Notes under the pieces: generated by a model | Databases searched by the model: none | Told to the model about the DNA's origin: nothing | Seen by the model: only the letters and a program-made list of their open reading frames with translations | NCBI GenBank assembly: GCA_910585255.1 | Contig: CAJUEI010000142.1 | Coordinates: 1 to 9,864 of the forward strand | DNA length: 9,864 nucleotides | From: an uncultured Lachnospiraceae bacterium | GTDB taxonomy: Bacteria; Bacillota; Clostridia; Lachnospirales; Lachnospiraceae | Reading direction: 5' to 3' | In this document: positions 1 through 5,618 of the stretch, piece by piece | Position numbering within the stretch: the first letter of the stretch is position 1 | Layout of the letters: the number at the start of each line of letters is the position of its first letter | Program-made: the position numbers and the translations under genes

Positions 1-2
1 CA

Positions 3-206
3 AGCTACGAGGTCTTTGAAAAGGTCATCCGTTACTTCAACCTGTCAGCAGACACTGTGATCTATCCCAACCAGAACCAGGCTGATGATACATACCAGAA
101 AATAGACCGTCTGCTAACCCGCTGTGACGAAGGACAGCTCAAGGTCATCCTCGCCACAACAGAGGCACTGCTGTCCGTAAGTGAAAAGCCCTCAGAATCA
201 GAGTAA
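3..206 (+). CDS. XRE-like helix-turn-helix regulator, C-terminal fragment (5' end outside window)
   Basis: An open frame enters from the left edge and ends at TAA 204-206, giving 67 visible residues. The visible part starts SYEVFEKVIRYF and contains LTRCDEGQLKVILATTEALL, followed by a short acidic tail. This resembles the C-terminal half of the small XRE-type regulators of about 110 residues that are common in clostridial integrative conjugative elements. In those proteins an N-terminal DNA-binding helix-turn-helix precedes a short helical segment. The helix-turn-helix itself is not in view, so the family assignment rests on resemblance of the tail alone. It is the only gene here on the plus strand and converges with the next gene, with a hairpin between them. 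Its GC content looks higher than that of the right half of the window. Confidence 0.6.
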   Translation, partial: SYEVFEKVIRYFNLSADTVIYPNQNQADDTYQKIDRLLTRCDEGQLKVILATTEALLSVSEKPSESE

Positions 207-260
207 CAGATGAAGGCGGTATTCAGGCGGTGTTTTCGTCACTTTTTCCCTACATTTTAA

Positions 261-307
261 AGGCTCATTCCTGCAGCGGGATCCCCGTGCAAAAATGAGC
301 CTCTTTT
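261..307. terminator. Hairpin between two convergent genes, possible bidirectional terminator
   Basis: A 9-bp perfect stem, AGGCTCATT (261-269) with AATGAGCCT (294-302), encloses a second GC-rich hairpin, CGGG/CCCG around 277-287. On the plus strand the stem is followed by CTTTT, which would end transcription of the XRE-like gene. On the minus strand it begins a few bases after the stop codon of the 306-644 gene, followed by TTTAAAA, a weaker U tract. The position between two converging stops fits a shared terminator. Confidence 0.55.
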
Positions 308-644
308 ACTGTCTGATCCATTTCCTCAATTCTTCTGCGGACAAATCCTGCCGCAAAAGCCCCATACCGCTTAACAGGAGGATGCAGTCCACATATCCCT
401 GGCAGTATGCTTTCTGTCCTTCCAGTGAATTCATATCTTCCAGTTTCGCCATCCACTCCAAAAGTAACTGCCGCTGTTCCTGTGGGAGCTGCTGCATCGC
501 TGCTTCGCATTTTTCACGAAGCCTTTCCATTTCCTCCTGGGTTTCCTTATATCCTGGCACCTCTACTGCAGTATCCCTTGCTGCATTCTCACAGCGCAGC
601 CGATTTAAAAACTGTCCTACTTGTTCCCATATTTTATTCTGCAT
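306..644 (-). CDS. Small helical protein of unknown function, 112 residues
   Basis: I do not recognise a defined function. The protein (MQNKIWEQVGQFLNRL...) is predicted to be almost entirely helical and cytoplasmic, with no signal peptide. A charged stretch at about residues 32-50 is followed by a Gln/Leu-rich helix. A C-terminal part around residues 75-98 carries QGYVDCILLLSGMGLL. Proteins of this look are familiar from clostridial mobile elements beside XRE-type regulators, as here. I chose the ATG at 644 because the Shine-Dalgarno AAGGAGG lies 8 bases upstream. The longer reading from a TTG at 662 would place that site inside the gene, and the ATG at 650 is only about two bases from it. 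The gene has no close partner on its strand and lies downstream of a strong terminator, so it should have its own promoter between about 650 and 725. I could not place that promoter confidently. Confidence 0.7.
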   Translation of the reverse strand: MQNKIWEQVGQFLNRLRCENAARDTAVEVPGYKETQEEMERLREKCEAAMQQLPQEQRQLLLEWMAKLEDMNSLEGQKAYCQGYVDCILLLSGMGLLRQDLSAEELRKWIRQ

Positions 645-660
645 ATCCATGCCCTCCTTC
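638..660 (-). promoter_or_regulatory. Ribosome binding site that decides the start of the 112-residue protein
   Basis: Read on the minus strand, GAAGGAGGGC (660-651) is followed by ATGGATATG. AAGGAGG sits 8 bases before the second ATG (644-642), the normal clostridial spacing, and only two bases before the first (650-648). The TTG at 662 overlaps the site itself. The second ATG is therefore the likely start. Confidence 0.65.
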
Positions 661-725
661 AAATCTTATTATCATTATTAACATATCCGCAGATATTACA
701 CCACCTAAAAATCAAGCTTACCATA

Positions 726-780
726 GAAAAGGGAATGAGTGGTGTTCCCAATACATAAGAACACCACTCATTCCCTTTTC
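726..780 (-). terminator. Perfect 22-bp inverted repeat overlapping the stop codon, likely terminator
   Basis: Arms 726-747 and 759-780 are exact reverse complements over 22 bp, with an 11-base loop (748-758). The right arm covers the stop codon and the last codons of the winged-helix gene (768-1196). In minus-strand RNA the first arm begins GAAAAGGG and the second ends CCCUUUUC, so the A and U tracts pair inside the stem. This is an A-tract/U-tract terminator without a long free U tail. It would close the BtrH-like/winged-helix transcript. The exact symmetry and length are unusual for an ordinary terminator. Confidence 0.6.
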
Positions 781-1196
781 ACACTATTTATTTTATAGCC
801 AACCCCTCTCACTGTCTGGATATATTCCGGTTGGCTTGGATCATTCTCTATTTTTTTCCGAAGCCGACGGACATGGGATGTAATATTGCTGTCATCTTGA
901 AGATACTCCCCATTCCAAACATAATTATAAATCTTTTCTTTAGAAAGCGTTATCCCTTGATGAATTGCCAGCATATACAGAATGCGAAATTCGATGTTTG
1001 TTAAATTAACTTCCTTTCCCTGCCTTAAAACCCTGTGCTGCTCCGGTATAATGAGCAATTCACCAATCTGTATTTCATCCAGACACGCATCTACTTCTCT
1101 GTCTATACTGATATCAGCTTTACTAACAATTTCCAGTATCTTATCATATATGTTTTTTTCCGATTCATCCAAAGAAAGAACTATCAGTTTTCCCAT
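768..1196 (-). CDS. Orphan OmpR-type winged-helix DNA-binding protein without receiver domain
   Basis: This 142-residue protein carries an OmpR/PhoB-type winged-helix domain at about residues 45-138. Visible landmarks are the strand and helix LTNIEFRILYMLA (65-77), the recognition-helix region SNITSHVRRLRKKIE (103-117) and the wing TVRGVGYKI (128-136). The usual N-terminal phosphoacceptor domain is missing. Only about 45 residues precede the DNA-binding part (MGKLIVLSLDE...), too few for a receiver, and there is no sensor kinase beside it. It probably binds DNA without two-component phosphorylation. The ATG at 1196 is preferred because AGGAGGTGAG lies just upstream. The frame could extend to 1247, but no Shine-Dalgarno supports that. 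The gene lies 65 bp downstream of the BtrH-like gene with no terminator in between, so the two probably share the promoter at 2346-2376. Its target genes are unknown. Confidence 0.85.
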   Translation of the reverse strand: MGKLIVLSLDESEKNIYDKILEIVSKADISIDREVDACLDEIQIGELLIIPEQHRVLRQGKEVNLTNIEFRILYMLAIHQGITLSKEKIYNYVWNGEYLQDDSNITSHVRRLRKKIENDPSQPEYIQTVRGVGYKINSVKRE

Positions 1197-1261
1197 ATCA
1201 CTCACCTCCTCTGCCGGATTCTCTGAAGCAAGGAAATGCCCTGACAAATATATAATTTTAA

Positions 1262-2320
1262 TCAGTTCTGTGTATTCAGAATTCTACGGAATGCATCATC
1301 TTCATGTTTTCTTAGTGCCTGGAATAGCGGAATGTATTTTTCAGTATGCCTGAAAGAATGCCCTGCCACATCTTCAAGAAAACCATCTACGATCTTTTCA
1401 ATAATTTCCCCACTCTTCTGAAAATGATGAGCTGCCTCTTCCCAGGCTTCTTCCCCAAGGGAATCCTTATACCTCACAAGCGCCTGTGCAAATTTATCTC
1501 TAGATGCCCTATGAGGATTGATAATTCCCGATCTTTGTCCACTAATTTCATAGGGAAGCTCTGGGAGAATGCTTCCCGTGTATTCAATAAAGTGAAAATA
1601 TATTTTCAGTAATTCTTCTTCAGGAAATATGTTTTTCCATTCCGGGAATTCCCCAATGAATCTGTCAAGCCCTCTCTGTCCTACAAAACTTAATGGTGAA
1701 GATAGATAAGTTTCTGCATTTTTCCCTATCCCTTTTTGTACAATCCACGCTGTATCTGTTTCCGGAGACCTCATATCAATCCCAAAATACGCATTTTTCT
1801 TGCTTATCCCTATATAGTCTTCTGCCCATGCCAGTTCCAGTTCCGCAATCGGAATGGTCTGCATTTCCGCTTTGGAATTATCATGAACATATACATTTGT
1901 CTCATCATAACCTATCATGAGAACAACATGCCCCGGAATATGCTGCCTATGATAGAACTTACTTTGATAAGGCAGATAAAACATATCCAAGCCAAACAAT
2001 ATGACCGGTATATCCTGGTCCAATAACTGCCTGACATTTTTCCAAGTTGTCCGAAAGCATTTTCCTTCATCTGCTATCACTTCATATCCGACGATTCCTT
2101 TCCAAAATTCATATTCCCGCTTTCCAATGCTTCCCTGTCCCATAAAAATCATTTTAGGCACTGCTGCTTTCTTCTGGGAAATCATCTGAAAACCGGCCTT
2201 GGAATAGAAAATCAATTCTTCCGGTATCCGTTTTCCTGTTTTCCACTCATAAACATCACACAGTCCATTCACCGGACATAAATAATCCGCCAACTGATGC
2301 GGCAATTCTAATCGCTTCAT
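1262..2320 (-). CDS. BtrH_N / DUF4872 domain protein (butirosin BtrH-like, papain-like fold)
   Basis: The 352-residue protein matches the architecture of BtrH N-terminal domain plus DUF4872. BtrH of butirosin biosynthesis transfers an acyl side chain from a carrier protein to an aminoglycoside amine. Many family members have no known substrate. Candidate catalytic residues are C21 in VNGLCDVYEW, H131 in PGHVVLMIGYDE and D147 in VYVHDNS, the order of a cysteine-peptidase-like triad. This triad is my reading, not verified. The helical second half, from about residue 165, fits DUF4872. There is no signal peptide or membrane segment, so it should be cytoplasmic. AAGGAGG lies 7 bases before the ATG at 2320. 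No acyl carrier protein, acyl ligase or sugar-modifying gene is in view, so a full antibiotic pathway is not supported here. It is probably transcribed with the winged-helix gene from a MerR-type promoter. Confidence 0.82.
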   Translation of the reverse strand: MKRLELPHQLADYLCPVNGLCDVYEWKTGKRIPEELIFYSKAGFQMISQKKAAVPKMIFMGQGSIGKREYEFWKGIVGYEVIADEGKCFRTTWKNVRQLLDQDIPVILFGLDMFYLPYQSKFYHRQHIPGHVVLMIGYDETNVYVHDNSKAEMQTIPIAELELAWAEDYIGISKKNAYFGIDMRSPETDTAWIVQKGIGKNAETYLSSPLSFVGQRGLDRFIGEFPEWKNIFPEEELLKIYFHFIEYTGSILPELPYEISGQRSGIINPHRASRDKFAQALVRYKDSLGEEAWEEAAHHFQKSGEIIEKIVDGFLEDVAGHSFRHTEKYIPLFQALRKHEDDAFRRILNTQN

Positions 2321-2342
2321 ACGCTTTCCTCCTTTGCTCTGC

Positions 2343-2376
2343 TTAAGTTTAAACCCTTACATTGTCCGAGAGTCAA
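2343..2376 (-). promoter_or_regulatory. MerR-type promoter/operator of the BtrH-like operon
   Basis: On the minus strand the -35 box TTGACT (2376-2371) and the -10 box TAAACT (2351-2346) are separated by 19 bp. This over-long spacer is typical of promoters that MerR-family activators must untwist. The spacer reads CTCGGACAATGTAAGGGTT and contains an imperfect dyad (ACTCTC with AAGGGT). The 34-bp block matches the promoter of the MerR gene at 2421-3239 in 29 of 34 positions, which names the likely regulator. It lies directly after that gene's terminator. Confidence 0.8.
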
Positions 2377-2387
2377 GTGATATCGGG

Positions 2388-2421
2388 AAAAAAGATGCCG
2401 CTAAATTGCAGCATCTTTTTT
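2388..2421 (-). terminator. Rho-independent terminator of the 2421-3239 MerR gene
   Basis: On the minus strand an 11-bp stem, AAAAAAGATGC (2421-2411) with GCATCTTTTTT (2398-2388), encloses a 12-base loop and ends in a run of six T. It starts at the gene's stop codon. It separates the regulator's transcript from the BtrH-like operon, whose -35 box follows about a dozen bases later. Confidence 0.88.
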
Positions 2422-3239
2422 CATAGCGGTTTTACAGGAAAGCACACCTCTGTAACCATATCTTCTGCTGATTGTTCCGTTTCCGGAGATACATGGTATA
2501 TGTTGAAGCGTTTCCCATCAAGCCTATAGTGATTATCGGTAATCCATCGTATGATTTCTTCATTTGCATCCGGCAACAGACTATACTGCCCTTTAAATGT
2601 AAGCGTTGCTGCCGTTGTTTCTTCGATTTTCTTAAATTTCATTTCCTCTGTATCATGATATCTGCCAACTACCGCCTGCTGTATCTCCACATCCAAATCA
2701 TATTCTTTGAATCCTTCATCATGGAACACTGCTATATTCAAAGCCGGATTTGCAAATTGTATTTTTTGTAATTCCCTCTCCTTTGCCAGCTTTTCCCAGA
2801 GAACAGCTTCATTCCCTGGAGTTTCTATTCTCCCCCTTATACTAATCACATAGTGGGCAGGAAATTTTTTAAGTGCCACACTATACAAAGGGATATCAGA
2901 AATATGGCCCAGATTCACTATGGTCGTTTCAATCAGATTCAATTGTTTCTGCAAATTCGCTATTTTTTCCCGCTGTTCCACTGCATGGAGTTCAAGATAA
3001 TTTTTCAATTGTTCATTGCTTGTGTACTTAGCCAATATCTCCTTGATTAAAGCCAAACTCAGCCCCATGCTTTTTAACGCTTGTATCTTGTTGGCTATCG
3101 GGAGCTGACGCTCACTGTAGTATCTATATCCTGTGAAATCATCCACATGTTCAGGAATCAGCAAGCCAATATCATTGTAGTGCCGGAGCATATGAATACT
3201 GATTTGTGACAAAACTGAAAACTCTCCTATTTTCAGCAA
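2421..3239 (-). CDS. MerR-family regulator with GyrI-like effector-binding domain (cassette B)
   Basis: The 272-residue protein has an N-terminal MerR winged helix (about 1-70: LKIGEFSVLSQISIHMLRHY, then FTGYRYYSERQL) and a coiled-coil linker (about 75-110). A C-terminal domain of the GyrI-like/BmrR effector-binding type (about 118-272) ends EVCFPVKPL. Such proteins bind a small, often aromatic or cationic ligand and activate promoters with stretched spacers. TTG at 3239 is the preferred start. It gives MLKIGEF, the usual MerR beginning, and lies 8 bases after AGGAGG. The GTG at 3248 overlaps that ribosome binding site. Two promoters lie upstream: a normal 17-bp-spacer promoter and a 19-bp MerR-type promoter. 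The latter is nearly copied in front of the BtrH-like gene, so autoregulation plus control of that operon is the natural reading. The ligand cannot be told from sequence. Confidence 0.9.
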   Translation of the reverse strand: MLKIGEFSVLSQISIHMLRHYNDIGLLIPEHVDDFTGYRYYSERQLPIANKIQALKSMGLSLALIKEILAKYTSNEQLKNYLELHAVEQREKIANLQKQLNLIETTIVNLGHISDIPLYSVALKKFPAHYVISIRGRIETPGNEAVLWEKLAKERELQKIQFANPALNIAVFHDEGFKEYDLDVEIQQAVVGRYHDTEEMKFKKIEETTAATLTFKGQYSLLPDANEEIIRWITDNHYRLDGKRFNIYHVSPETEQSAEDMVTEVCFPVKPL

Positions 3240-3256
3240 AGAAACCACCTCCTGAC
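3228..3256 (-). promoter_or_regulatory. Ribosome binding site favouring a TTG start for the cassette B MerR gene
   Basis: On the minus strand CAGGAGGTGGTTTCTTTG places AGGAGG 8 bases before TTG (3239-3237). The GTG that begins the longest open frame (3248-3246) overlaps the AGGAGG itself and cannot use it. Starting at TTG also restores the standard MerR N-terminus. Confidence 0.7.
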
Positions 3257-3257
3257 T

Positions 3258-3291
3258 TTAAGTGTAAACCCTCACATAATACGAGAGTCAA
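3258..3291 (-). promoter_or_regulatory. MerR-type autoregulatory promoter/operator (19-bp spacer)
   Basis: On the minus strand TTGACT (3291-3286) and TACACT (3266-3261) are separated by 19 bp. The spacer CTCGTATTATGTGAGGGTT carries an imperfect dyad (ACTCTC with GAGGGT). It sits just upstream of the MerR gene's Shine-Dalgarno, the expected place for autoregulation. It shares 29 of 34 positions with the promoter block at 2343-2376. Confidence 0.82.
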
Positions 3292-3314
3292 TCCCTTTTT
3301 CCTTGGTAGATGAC

Positions 3315-3343
3315 ACTATAAATCGTCTTTGTAATAAAGTCAA
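3315..3343 (-). promoter_or_regulatory. Second, vegetative-type promoter upstream of the cassette B MerR gene
   Basis: On the minus strand TTGACT (3343-3338) and TATAGT (3320-3315) are separated by 17 bp, close to the sigma-A consensus. It lies about 25 bp upstream of the MerR-type promoter. It would supply basal regulator while the 19-bp promoter responds to ligand. It also lies just beyond the stop of the serine hydrolase gene, where I see no convincing terminator. Confidence 0.6.
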
Positions 3344-3366
3344 CTGATAATGAAATTATGTTCAGC

Positions 3367-4335
3367 TCATAAAACAGGCTCGATGAATTTTTTAATCAGC
3401 TCTATTCTATCCCCTGCTTTGGGTACAAAGAGAGCCGCAATAGAAATCACCAGCTTTTTCTTTGTGTTTACATAAATGATATTGCCGCCATCCCCCATCG
3501 CTGCATAACCATCCTCATTTACCCACCAAAGGTATCCATAGGGCAGATTTTCTTTTTTCCATCGGCTGTGTTCTCTCGTGCTGTCCTCTATCCATTTTGA
3601 GGAAATAACCTGCTTTCCCTCCCACATACCTCCATTCAGATATAACTGCCCGATTTTTGCCATATCCATTGGTGTAAGCGTAAGCCCCCAGCCTGCCGCA
3701 TGAATTCCCATAGGGTCTGTTACCCATCCGCTAATATCTGTAGACTGGTTAAATGCTAATTGCTCTTCTTTGCTTTCGAATAACAAATTGTTTTCCACTT
3801 TTATCCCAAGCGGTTCAAATAAATTCTTTGTAGCAAAATCCAATACGGACTGCCCTGTTGCTTTCACTAAAATTCCCGATAAAATATCTGGTCCAATCAA
3901 CGGGGCATATCGGAACACTCCTATCTTCCCACGACCGCCTAATAAATCAAGTGAAAATTTTACCCAGTCACTGCTTGTAAAGTATTTTATATAAGGTGCA
4001 AAAAACCGGTATTTATAAGGTGTCGTCATAGTCAGCATATCTCTTAGTGTAATATTCTGTATTTTTTTCTCTCTCCTTTTCACCTTGTATTCCGGGAAAT
4101 AATCCAGCACTTTCTCTTCAATATTTTTTATGTATCCTTTATCCAGAGCAATCCCAATCAATATTGAAATAATGCTTTTTGTCACAGAATAGATGTGAAT
4201 GCAGCTATTCGCTGTGCAGCCTTTAAAGTATTTTTCATAGGATACAACGCCATCTTTTATTATGACGATACCTGTGGTATTTCCATATTTGCTGCTTATA
4301 ATCTGTTCCAACTCTTTCATTTTTATCTGATCCAT
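3367..4335 (-). CDS. Beta-lactamase-fold serine hydrolase (class C / penicillin-binding-protein-like family)
   Basis: This 322-residue protein has the layout of the beta-lactamase family PF00144, which includes esterases, D-peptidases and class C-like enzymes. The nucleophile motif S-V-T-K is at residues 50-53 (HIYSVTKSII). The second motif lies at 143-145 in FRYAPLIGPDILSGIL, where the tyrosine is present but the usual third-position Asn or Ser neighbour is replaced (Y-A-P). The third region is GDGGNIIYVN at 281-290. A conserved block AAGWGLTLTPMDMAKIGQLYLNGG precedes it. There is no signal peptide, so it is likely cytoplasmic and is a doubtful beta-lactam resistance enzyme. An esterase or peptidase role is more plausible. 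AGAGGAAG stands 6 bases before the ATG at 4335. It follows the MerR gene by 42 bp and is probably co-transcribed with it. No clear terminator follows the stop. Confidence 0.85.
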   Translation of the reverse strand: MDQIKMKELEQIISSKYGNTTGIVIIKDGVVSYEKYFKGCTANSCIHIYSVTKSIISILIGIALDKGYIKNIEEKVLDYFPEYKVKRREKKIQNITLRDMLTMTTPYKYRFFAPYIKYFTSSDWVKFSLDLLGGRGKIGVFRYAPLIGPDILSGILVKATGQSVLDFATKNLFEPLGIKVENNLLFESKEEQLAFNQSTDISGWVTDPMGIHAAGWGLTLTPMDMAKIGQLYLNGGMWEGKQVISSKWIEDSTREHSRWKKENLPYGYLWWVNEDGYAAMGDGGNIIYVNTKKKLVISIAALFVPKAGDRIELIKKFIEPVL

Positions 4336-4377
4336 ACTTTCTTCCTCTCATGCACTTCACAATATCTGCTTGCCATT

Positions 4378-5211
4378 TCAGTCTTTTGAAACCCTCTTTT
4401 TTATCGGATAGTAGACCTCCGTAACAAGTTCGCTTTCTTTTGAAACCTCTGTTGGATCTGTTACATATACCTCATACAACGCATTGCTGTTTTCATAGCC
4501 TTCCCTTTCTGCCCATTCTATTTGTCTTGCATAAACAGAAGAAAGCTGTAAATAAGAACCCTGTACAACTGTTTTCAAACATAATCCAGGGCAGAAATCC
4601 CTTGTTCCAGTTGCATACTCCTTTATAGGAATTGCAAATTCCGTATCTAATCCAAACGGGGTATACTCATCTCCATGAAACAGTACCATCGGCGGGGCAG
4701 CCGCTGTCAGCTTCTTCTCTTCCATTTTCCGAAATAGTTGCCCAAAGCATGTACCATATTCCTCTGAAAACTCATGTTCTAAAACATTCTTTCGTATCGA
4801 CAGAAGATACATCATCGGTATCTCGACTAGCCGTACATCAATGCTTTCCATATAGGACATAATGGATTTTCCGTTTCTCAAATTTGATATATCACTGTCT
4901 ATCTGGTGCATTGTATCTTCAAACTTCTGTACCTTTACCGCAATCTCTTTTTTCTTTTTATTAAGTGCAGTAAAAAGCACCTCATCAATCTGTTCTTCCG
5001 AATCCAAAATTAATTTGATTTCTTCCAAAGAAAAGCAATAATCCTTCAGACGATTAATCAGCAGCATTCTCTCCAATTGGTCGATAGAATAATATCGGTA
5101 GCCATTTTTCGGATTGATTTCATCCGGCAGTATCAATCCTATTTCGGCATAATATCTAAGCGTTTTTGTAGATACCCTGCATATGTTTGAAAATTCTCCA
5201 ATTGTAAGCAT
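4378..5211 (-). CDS. MerR-family regulator with GyrI-like effector-binding domain (cassette A)
   Basis: The 277-residue protein starts MLTIGEFSNICRVSTKTLRY, the canonical MerR helix-turn-helix, followed by the wing NGYRYYSIDQLERM (residues 36-49). A coiled-coil region (about 75-112) leads to a GyrI-like/BmrR-type ligand domain (about 122-270) ending LVTEVYYPIKKRVSKD. It has the same architecture as the MerR protein of cassette B, but its sequence is clearly diverged, so a recent duplication is unlikely. AAGGAGG lies 8 bases before the ATG at 5211. Its promoter has a 19-bp spacer with a strong dyad, which suggests autoregulation. The serine hydrolase gene begins 42 bp after its stop on the same strand and is the likely induced partner. 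The ligand is unknown. Confidence 0.9.
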   Translation of the reverse strand: MLTIGEFSNICRVSTKTLRYYAEIGLILPDEINPKNGYRYYSIDQLERMLLINRLKDYCFSLEEIKLILDSEEQIDEVLFTALNKKKKEIAVKVQKFEDTMHQIDSDISNLRNGKSIMSYMESIDVRLVEIPMMYLLSIRKNVLEHEFSEEYGTCFGQLFRKMEEKKLTAAAPPMVLFHGDEYTPFGLDTEFAIPIKEYATGTRDFCPGLCLKTVVQGSYLQLSSVYARQIEWAEREGYENSNALYEVYVTDPTEVSKESELVTEVYYPIKKRVSKD

Positions 5212-5234
5212 ATGCGAACCCTCCTTCCGAGCTC

Positions 5235-5265
5235 ATTATAAACTTTACCCTAAAGGGAAAGTCAA
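5235..5265 (-). promoter_or_regulatory. MerR-type promoter/operator of cassette A
   Basis: On the minus strand a -35 TTGACT (5265-5260) and a perfect -10 TATAAT (5240-5235) are separated by 19 bp (TTCCCTTTAGGGTAAAGTT). The spacer with its flank forms the near-palindrome CTTTCCCTTTAGGGTAAAG, centred between the two boxes, as expected for a MerR dimer. Its sequence differs from the two cassette B operators, so each regulator probably recognises its own site. Confidence 0.82.
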
Positions 5266-5529
5266 CGGCACTTTTAATACCCTGCCTATAAGTTTCATAT
5301 AAACAGAACACCTATTCCCCTTCAAGGTAGTAGCATTTTAGTCGAATAAAAAATGAATTGCAAGCCATATTCCTCTGAAAGATAATATATCTCATTGATG
5401 TTTTAATAATGTTATCCACTCAACCTCCCCTTAACAATCCTATCTCCACAACATACCCTATATCTAACCTGTCAACTCAACTATCCCACCCAAAAAGCAG
5501 TAGATATGTTTCCGCACAATACAACAAAC

Positions 5530-5579
5530 AAAAAATCCGAGAGCCGGAACAATTTTTCCAAACTGTCCCAACTCTCGGA
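5530..5579 (-). terminator. Rho-independent terminator after the methyltransferase remnant
   Basis: On the minus strand TCCGAGAG (5579-5572) pairs with CTCTCGGA (5543-5536) as an 8-bp stem, followed at once by six T (5535-5530). The 28-base interval can form a weaker inner helix (GGGAC with GTTCC). It lies about 45 bp after the stop of the remnant at 5619-5736. A preserved terminator supports a genuine 3' gene end there. Confidence 0.75.
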
Positions 5580-5618
5580 AATCCCTTGTTTTCTGCACTT
5601 TTCCGCTATTCTATTTCT

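Noticed and set aside
207..260. Repeated GGCGGT units near 214-231 as a hairpin terminator of the XRE-like gene
   Set aside because: The two copies are direct, not inverted, repeats and cannot pair with each other. The hairpin at 261-307 is the better candidate.
265..510. Minus-strand 81-codon frame beside the 112-residue gene
   Set aside because: It overlaps the better-supported 306-644 gene on the same strand in another frame, runs through the inter-gene hairpin and has no ribosome binding site.
407..883. Plus-strand open frame of 158 codons
   Set aside because: It is antisense to two good genes and to the 22-bp inverted repeat, with no Shine-Dalgarno and a low-complexity, Ser/Pro-rich translation. 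A shadow frame.
1197..1247. N-terminal extension of the winged-helix protein by 17 residues
   Set aside because: The extension lacks a Shine-Dalgarno and contains the strong AGGAGGTGAG site that serves the ATG at 1196.
3344..3366. Small A/T hairpin (ATAAT-GAA-ATTAT) after the serine hydrolase gene as a terminator
   Set aside because: Only five A/T base pairs and no U tract, so it is too weak to call. Read-through into the next MerR gene remains possible.
5240..5300. Very short frame of 16 codons (MKLIGRVLKVPLTFPLG) upstream of the cassette A regulator, possible leader peptide
   Set aside because: It overlaps the predicted -35 box and operator, so it would lie upstream of the transcript start. 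A coincidence of A/T-rich sequence.
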